From positions 2,382,882 to 2,446,881 of the forward strand of contig NC_040022.1 in the NCBI RefSeq assembly GCF_000972845.2: 64,000 nucleotides of DNA, written 5' to 3'. This DNA comes from Larimichthys crocea. Its lineage: Eukaryota; Chordata; Actinopteri; Sciaenidae. Below the pieces are notes generated by a model. That model did no database searches and was not told the DNA's origin. It saw nothing but the letters and a program-made list of their open reading frames with translations. This document shows positions 62,201 through 64,000 of this stretch, piece after piece. A program made the translations under genes and the position numbers. Numbering within the stretch: position 1 is the stretch's first letter; each line of letters opens with the position of its first letter.

Positions 62201-63056
62201 AGAAATAAAGGTTTTTCTTGTTATATCTGAATAAAATGTCGCCTGTCCTCTGTACAAACTCTGCTTTTACACATTGCTCAGGTCCCCCCGACAGCATTCG
62301 ACACTTTAATTGTAATTTTTTGCGGTTGAGCAGCTTCAACGCCTGAGCGTTTCTTCAGGATTGTGCTATTGATCCATAGTTAAACATCCATTCATTTCTA
62401 ATTGTCACATCAGGGTGCATGTAATGATTCAGCCTTGAATTATGTATTAGTTTCAAATTGATCAATAGTCCTATTCACAGAGTTATTGATTTCACCTGAG
62501 TTTATTACTGGCTGCATGTTTATGGGTGGAGCTGTACAGTGTGTTTATACATCATGTGACCCTCCCCTCTCCTCCATCAGGGTCTTCAGAGTGCGAGTGG
62601 TCCGACTCTGGCTCAGACTTGCGGTTGAGGAAGTTCCCCTCTCTGCTGCATGGCAAGCGCTCCGCCCCAGAGCTCCCCCTGTTGCCCCCAGCAACCCGCC
62701 GCATCGACCAGACCAGCCCCACCAAGCGAGACGAAGCTCTGCCAATAAAATGCAAGCCTTTGCCCAAACCACGCCCCTCGCCCAGGTCGCCGCGGCGATT
62801 CAGCTTCGACCTCCCCACCAGCTCCGGGGTCGGAGGCTTCAGCGAGGATGAGGGCTGGACCCGACGACGCAGCGAGAGGATTTTCCTCCACGATGCCACC
62901 ACCTCGGCCAGTCAGACGTCTGTGCCAGTCTCTGTTTCCTCCAGTCAGAGCTCGTCCTCCTCCTCCTCCTCCAGCTCAGCTCCACCTCTCACCCCGAAGC
63001 CAGCCTCCAGGCCCAAACCTGCTCCGCCCACCAGAGAGGGGAAAGATGTGGTGAAA
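28790..63056 (+). CDS. tnrc18: TNRC18, trinucleotide repeat-containing 18 (5' part, 18 coding exons, 3' end outside window)
   Basis: TNRC18 is a large nuclear chromatin protein. In mammals its C-terminal BAH domain reads H3K9me3 and it recruits co-repressors to silence retroelements; that domain lies beyond this window. Coding exons: 28,790-28,997; 43,487-43,627; 46,221-46,325; 46,599-48,485; 52,170-52,257; 53,000-53,214; 53,962-54,108; 54,548-54,732; 54,822-55,236; 55,321-56,307; 56,395-56,540; 56,636-56,769; 56,923-57,036; 57,119-57,305; 57,399-57,717; 58,902-59,114; 61,991-62,176; 62,581-63,056. All junctions are GT/AG and phases match, giving 2,051 continuous codons; the human protein is about 2,970 aa. 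Diagnostic blocks shared with human TNRC18 include MDGRDFGP, LWASHAHEG, VPSVEVYDERAGPIQIASQA, AMQSLIKYSGNFA, RHPPVGIAVAVARQ, RDPQSGQLIVIP, an AT-hook and ESGLGLLARFAASALP. The paralogue BAHCC1 starts MDGRDFAPP and fits less well. The intron after the first coding exon is 14.5 kb. Start ATG chosen because it gives the family's N-terminus. Confidence 0.93.
32534..32608. repeat. (TG)32 to (GC)6 alternating purine-pyrimidine tract
   Basis: A pure TG run from 32,534 to about 32,597 passes directly into GCGCGCGCGCGC (to 32,608). Such alternating tracts readily form Z-DNA. Located in the long tnrc18 intron. Confidence 0.95.
33096..33645. repeat. Diverged direct duplication, about 340 bp apart
   Basis: The text around 33,101-33,155 (GCACATTTAACCTGT, then GACGTTTTATTTTGAAAGCA and CTAAAATTTG) recurs at 33,442-33,497 with few changes. 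The later part CAAGGGTGGAG is at 33,241 and 33,628. Sequence between differs in length. An old local duplication in the intron. Confidence 0.7.
34027..34337 (+). mobile_element. Possible solo LTR-like element
   Basis: A roughly 310-bp stretch starts TGTTTGTTAAG and ends CAAACGAACA (TG...CA). It carries GGATATAAGGAAGGC, a TATA-like motif, and AATAAACGCTC, a poly(A) signal, in the order of an LTR. There are no neighbouring retroelement genes and no clean target-site duplication, so this is a tentative call. Confidence 0.25.
34341..39340. other. Intronic stretch without recognised features
   Basis: AT-rich intron sequence with a short (TG)n near 34,622-34,641 and a T-run near 38,961-38,971. ORFs here look random. 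GGTGGTGGTGGTGGTGG occurs at 38,537-38,553. Confidence 0.5.
39387..40985. repeat. Dispersed teleost repeat fragments
   Basis: A 31-bp block beginning CAGTTCCTCAAACGTCCACT is present at 39,387 and again, identically, at 40,541. The second copy extends through GAAATAAACATGTTTACAGC to about 40,690. A further fragment at 40,895-40,985 (TTTACTGTAGAAACATGG then GTAGATATAAAAGG) resembles another widespread fish repeat. These are insertion remnants, with unique sequence between them. Confidence 0.55.
41189..41230. repeat. (GT)n microsatellite
   Basis: About 20 uninterrupted GT units, inside the long tnrc18 intron. Confidence 0.95.
42520..42597 (+). repeat. Fragment of a hAT-like MITE family
   Basis: CACATTTTATGGACCGTAGG followed by ATTAATCAAGAAAATAATGG matches the wording of a common fish repeat with ATTAATCGA-type ends. 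Related pieces lie at 45,445-45,572 and 46,035-46,100. Confidence 0.4.
42600..42860 (-). mobile_element. L1/Tx1-like reverse-transcriptase fragment (dead)
   Basis: The minus strand encodes GAIEPLAMAVTSL followed by IDHRIFLYADDI. The AIEPLA block and the F/YADD catalytic box at this spacing are typical of L1/Tx1 elements in fish. Only about 80 residues remain open, and flanking domains are not readable. It sits about 0.6 kb before a tnrc18 exon. Confidence 0.7.
43487..43627 (+). CDS. tnrc18: tnrc18 coding exon 2 (aa 70-116)
   Basis: Acceptor TTCTCTCCAG, donor CGAAG|GTAAAT, phase 1 at both ends. Encodes SDAYPAGSSPFLSGYPG and ends LQMAQLWASHAHE, equal to the human NLPMVQLWAAHAHEG region. Confidence 0.93.
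43628..46220 (+). other. tnrc18: tnrc18 intron 2
   Basis: CT-rich near the donor. It contains a hAT-like MITE fragment at 45,445-45,572 (CTACAGACCAAACAATTAATC then GTTGCAGCCCTGAG) and another at 46,035-46,100 (GCAGCAAATTCTCACATTTT). No exon is seen. Confidence 0.7.
46221..46325 (+). CDS. tnrc18: tnrc18 coding exon 3 (aa 117-151)
   Basis: Acceptor GTGTCTTCAG, donor ATAAAG|GTCAGT, 105 nt, phase 1. Encodes YPPLPSSLYSSPYLSLGHLD, then QHPLYDSHK, parallel to human SHLPSGLYPSYLHLNHLEPP. Confidence 0.93.
46599..48485 (+). CDS. tnrc18: tnrc18 coding exon 4, large (aa 152-780)
   Basis: The largest exon, 1,887 nt, phase 1 to phase 1. Features in order: EGFYLPA; a VVDLTQ motif (about aa 218-223), which fits a SUMO-interacting motif; a His-run (about 254-264); the conserved VPSVEVYDERAGPIQIASQA (about 383-402); an Arg/Glu/Asp-repeat tract (about 409-445); MAALAAQHGH; RRYLDPSALYRPG; AMQSLIKYSGNFA (about 632-644); a second RE/KE-repeat tract (about 670-705); and FGREGEGEVRHPPVGIAVAV (about 731-750). 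Most of the rest is disordered. The RE tracts appear longer than in human TNRC18. Confidence 0.95.
48506..48791. mobile_element. MITE with imperfect terminal inverted repeats
   Basis: The left end AGGGTACATTCAGACAG and the right end (reverse complement AGGGTAGATTCAAACAA) are inverted repeats. Sub-terminal segments also pair (GGGTAGTCTGTTTTGG with the reverse complement of CCAAAACATACTACCC). Length 286 bp. Flanking GTA and TTA could be a degraded 3-bp target site as in Harbinger elements. Related copies are at 57,956-58,130 and, inverted, about 50,060-50,240. It begins 20 bp after the exon 4 boundary. Confidence 0.7.
49798..51360. repeat. Local duplication with inverted arm
   Basis: Direct copies 49,798-50,050 and 51,079-51,354 share TAGAGCTCTAAATAAACAGC, GGATTTACACAGAAA and AGAGAAGAGGTATGTC. 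An inverted pair uses TTTGTGTCCGATGGTTTGA (50,327) and the reverse complement near 51,052-51,071. The pattern fits duplication plus inversion of an inserted element inside the intron. Confidence 0.75.
52170..52257 (+). CDS. tnrc18: tnrc18 coding exon 5 (aa 781-809)
   Basis: 88 nt, acceptor TTTGAACCTAG, donor GCTCAG|GTAAAG. Encodes DEERGEERSRHHDDRLLAGR then LEREQEKVLR, equal to human DRARHREERLLGARLDRDQE. Confidence 0.9.
52545..52911 (-). repeat. Dispersed repeat family A, copy 3 (inverted, intronic)
   Basis: The reverse complement aligns with the start of the window (positions 1-170, including ACTAAGTCACACACCACCAA) and with 8,690-8,850 (TGTTTGTACCACAGGAGTT). It joins the two partial copies into one longer consensus. 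Lies in tnrc18 intron 5 (52,258-52,999). Confidence 0.7.
53000..53214 (+). CDS. tnrc18: tnrc18 coding exon 6 (aa 810-881)
   Basis: Acceptor TTTCTTCCAG, donor CATACA|GTACGT. Encodes ESKELADFTQMHPTPLSS, a short LMTP repeat (SLMTPSLMTPNLMVTGG), and HPWMPRPGAPPVWLSSSPY, all parallel to human. Confidence 0.93.
53215..53961 (+). other. tnrc18: tnrc18 intron 6
   Basis: 747 bp. The middle (about 53,460-53,880) is GC-richer and reads like an unidentified repeat. No exon is recognised. Confidence 0.6.
53962..54108 (+). CDS. tnrc18: tnrc18 coding exon 7 (aa 882-930)
   Basis: 147 nt, phase 1 to 1. Encodes LGPSSLHQSLPPGYPPSLPG and FARDPQSGQLIVIPTEHLPH, nearly the human GPPSLHQG...FVRDPQSGQLVVIPSDHLPH. 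Confidence 0.95.
54548..54732 (+). CDS. tnrc18: tnrc18 coding exon 8 (aa 931-992), glutamine-rich coiled coil
   Basis: Encodes GGDVLERGGPVWSGVYGTG then QLQLLSQQQMLRQQELLMIQ and ALELQ-like VLELQRNAQLV. Amphipathic, Gln/Leu-rich, likely coiled coil. Donor AGTC|GTAAGT, phase 0. Confidence 0.94.
54822..55236 (+). CDS. tnrc18: tnrc18 coding exon 9 (aa 993-1130)
   Basis: Continues the helix with ERLKASEHRPEIEEKADKR, then long Pro/Ser-rich disorder. An LKSE motif near aa 1062 fits the psi-K-x-E sumoylation consensus. Ends ATFQGIYS, parallel to human PFQALFS. Donor CTCAG|GTGAGT. Confidence 0.93.
55321..56307 (+). CDS. tnrc18: tnrc18 coding exon 10 (aa 1131-1459)
   Basis: 987 nt, phase 1 to 1, acceptor TTACGGCAG. 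Starts DLPPGYPYQSITAPFG (human DIPPRYPFQALPPHYG). Two further psi-K-x-E sites, LKQE (about 1207) and IKME (about 1284). A conserved DPMAGMLALLTASEIAQARP block follows, then an acidic helix GMALLSQMAQQEMEHISQEQ at the end. Confidence 0.94.
56395..56540 (+). CDS. tnrc18: tnrc18 coding exon 11 (aa 1460-1508)
   Basis: Encodes LTLEGLDCLLEASRQILLEA and LPRTLDPDKKYSWRQRKEE, equal to human ARPSLESLLAAGSHMLREVL...LPRELKPNKKYSWMRKKEE. Phase 0 donor GCCG|GTGAGA. Confidence 0.95.
56636..56769 (+). CDS. tnrc18: tnrc18 coding exon 12 (aa 1509-1552), coiled coil
   Basis: Encodes LYSKMSVDMLDAVEVEYRVR then LAELQKTYKEKQRDLSKLQR, a charged heptad-like helix strongly conserved with human. Donor ACAAACG|GTGAGT. 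Confidence 0.95.
56923..57036 (+). CDS. tnrc18: tnrc18 coding exon 13 (aa 1553-1590), AT-hook
   Basis: Contains TRRGRGRPRKRKH (about 1566-1578), a canonical AT-hook with the GRP core, for binding the minor groove of AT-rich DNA. Human has RRGPGRPRKRTH in the same place. Confidence 0.95.
57119..57305 (+). CDS. tnrc18: tnrc18 coding exon 14 (aa 1591-1653)
   Basis: Encodes an acidic/basic region with a run of nine lysines (VKVKKKKKKKKKSW), a likely nuclear localisation signal. Acceptor GATGTCTTAG, donor CTGGAG|GTAGGA. The AAG run at 57,235-57,263 is prone to slippage. Confidence 0.92.
57399..57717 (+). CDS. tnrc18: tnrc18 coding exon 15 (aa 1654-1759)
   Basis: Encodes CEQEQLASDLDRALSLSQLG, equal to human SDQEQLASKLDKALSLTKQD, then a Lys/Ser-rich basic region and MRSELSSCSN. 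Donor CCAACA|GTGAGT. Confidence 0.94.
57718..58901 (+). other. tnrc18: tnrc18 intron 15
   Basis: Carries a partial MITE copy (57,956-58,130) and the perfect inverted repeat at 58,344-58,407. The rest is unremarkable. Confidence 0.75.
58344..58407. repeat. Perfect 30-bp inverted repeat with GGGG loop
   Basis: Left arm 58,344-58,373 (starts CTAACTTATTCATCC) and right arm 58,378-58,407 are exact reverse complements, separated by GGGG. It can fold as a DNA cruciform or RNA hairpin within the tnrc18 pre-mRNA. The loop is too short for a usual microRNA precursor. Confidence 0.97.
58902..59114 (+). CDS. tnrc18: tnrc18 coding exon 16 (aa 1760-1830)
   Basis: Encodes NSDSEEHNSARGGWPPLSG and KKHKHLSLLLEEAGLSSSDD then SFDQ, parallel to human NTDSEEDEEF...FCLLLREAEARSSFSDSSEEDSFDQ. 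Donor CCAAG|GTTACT is slightly weak but the frame continues. Confidence 0.92.
59115..61990 (+). other. tnrc18: tnrc18 intron 16
   Basis: T-rich near 59,300-59,410. A GC-rich block with a CTG run lies at 59,985-60,215; all frames have stops, so it is not a coding exon. Possible repeat fragments at 60,660-60,930. A GCCATGGTTAC / GTAACCATGGC inverted pair lies at 60,345-60,415. Confidence 0.65.
61991..62176 (+). CDS. tnrc18: tnrc18 coding exon 17 (aa 1831-1892), acidic
   Basis: An acidic tract (ETSEDDDEDNEDESDSDDDD) is followed by ESGLGLLARFAASALP, identical to human over 16 residues. Acceptor TCTGAAACAG, donor CTTTG|GGTAAC region with GT at 62,177. Confidence 0.95.
62581..63056 (+). CDS. tnrc18: tnrc18 coding exon 18 (aa 1893-2051)
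   Basis: Encodes SSECEWSDSGSDLRLRKFPS (human TEFEYTDSESEVKVRKRSP) and WTRRRSERIFLHDATTSASQ, the latter almost identical to human. A polyserine run follows, then Pro/Lys-rich GKDVVK. Donor GTGAAA|GTACGT, phase 0. The gene continues to the right of the window. Confidence 0.95.
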
Positions 63057-64000
63057 GTACGTCAATAATTCATCAGGGTGTTATGCACCAACTGAGCCTG
63101 AAAAACAAAGAGCTTCCAGTCTGTTTATTCTCTCCACCTCCTCCTCTCTTTGCTCCTCTTTTCTGTTACTGTGTCACTCCTCTCCTCCTCCTCCTCCAAA
63201 CTCTGGTTGTCTCCCTTGACACCTCTGTGTGTGAGAGTGTGTGTCAGAGAGCCAGCAGGGTTTCCCAGTACTTCAGTCACTGCAGCACTCCCCTGCTGTC
63301 TGTGTCGTGTTGCTGACAAGAAAGGACAACGGCAGGCAGCCTGGCAGCGTCCCACCCTGTGTGTTTGTGTGTGTCTGTAAAGTTCAGCCTTCATGTTACA
63401 AAAAACATTTCGAAGAGGCTGTTTAGTTTAGATTTCTTTACTCATATTATATTGTTTTGAAATAATCTTACAGGTGACTTCATTAGAATGTCAGCGCCTA
63501 TTTTAAACTGTACATGAAATATTTCTGACAACATTTATGGGATCTGTGATTCATACAGAAAGATAAAATACAATCATTTTTCTGTTCAAGATATAAAATA
63601 AAATGCATGGGATTTAAATACATAATTCATCAGGTCATAAACCAAGACCAACAACTACAAATATTATAGTTTATATCAGTGTTTCTCAAACTTTTTACTC
63701 CGTGTACCACCTCAGAAAATATCACAGTATCATCATCATGACCAACGTTAAAATACAGTCGACCTGGCTACAGACAGTTCACACAGGAGGTTTATTCTTA
63801 ATAAGGAAATTATTTATTGTTGACTGTTCAGTCCTGAACAGAACAAGAGCTAATGGGGTTCTCCTGATCTTCCTAATATTTCCCATTTGGAGTTTTTGAA
63901 CCATTAATTTTACCTCCACTCATTATGTTAGTCATATTTTAGCTCGTAACTACTCATGGATATATGTGCACTACCCTGCATGAGTCTGACTACATATCAA
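63057..64000 (+). other. tnrc18: tnrc18 intron 18 (start), to window edge
   Basis: CT-rich then AT-rich sequence. GTGTTTCTCAAACTTTTTAC at 63,679-63,698 resembles the end of a widespread vertebrate repeat, at low confidence. No further exon is visible. Confidence 0.6.

Noticed and set aside
28790..63056. Identity as bahcc1 instead of tnrc18
   Set aside because: The MDGRDFGPPRSVH start, RDPQSGQLIVIP, ESGLGLLARFAASALP and RRRSERIFLHDA blocks, and linkage to a beta-type actin, fit TNRC18 better.

Overview
The window is nuclear DNA from a ray-finned (teleost, probably percomorph) fish. The evidence is a vertebrate intron-exon structure with GT/AG junctions, a non-muscle actin whose N-terminus ([10 protein letters not shown]) is of the kind seen in marine perch-like fish, abundant (CA)n/(GA)n microsatellites, and dispersed sequences that look like common teleost LINE, SINE and MITE fragments. 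The species cannot be named from the sequence alone.

Layout. Positions 1-12,600 are intergenic: decayed repeats, microsatellites and one promoter-like CArG/E-box/CCAAT cluster near 3.8 kb. Positions 12,630-17,095 hold a complete cytoplasmic beta-actin gene (actb) on the + strand: CArG/CCAAT/TATA promoter, non-coding exon 1, CArG-bearing intron 1, five coding exons (375 codons), a 3'UTR with a zipcode-like start, and AATAAA. Positions 17,100-24,000 are intergenic, with an L2/CR1-type LINE remnant (18.2-19.2 kb, minus strand) and SINE-like sequence. Positions 24,000-28,780 contain two GC-rich blocks, a large two-copy repeat and a candidate untranslated first exon.

From 28,790 to the right edge, the + strand carries the 5' two-thirds of tnrc18 (trinucleotide repeat-containing 18). 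I reconstructed 18 coding exons joined in one continuous frame, 2,051 codons in total. All use GT/AG junctions and most introns are phase 1. Blocks I recognise from human TNRC18 occur in order from the MDGRDFGP start to WTRRRSERIFLHDA. The C-terminal part, including the BAH domain expected from the family, lies beyond the window.

The two genes are not an operon and act independently: actin is cytoskeletal, while TNRC18 is a nuclear chromatin protein whose BAH domain is known to read H3K9me3 and help silence retroelements. Their head-to-tail linkage matches the human ACTB-FBXL18-TNRC18 order, but no FBXL18-like coding sequence is visible between them here. I found no convincing new multi-gene system. 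The most unusual items are a perfect 30-bp inverted repeat in a tnrc18 intron, a cluster of exact 42-44 bp two-copy tandem duplications upstream of and within the start of tnrc18, a MITE starting 20 bp after a splice donor, and the distal CArG module upstream of actb.
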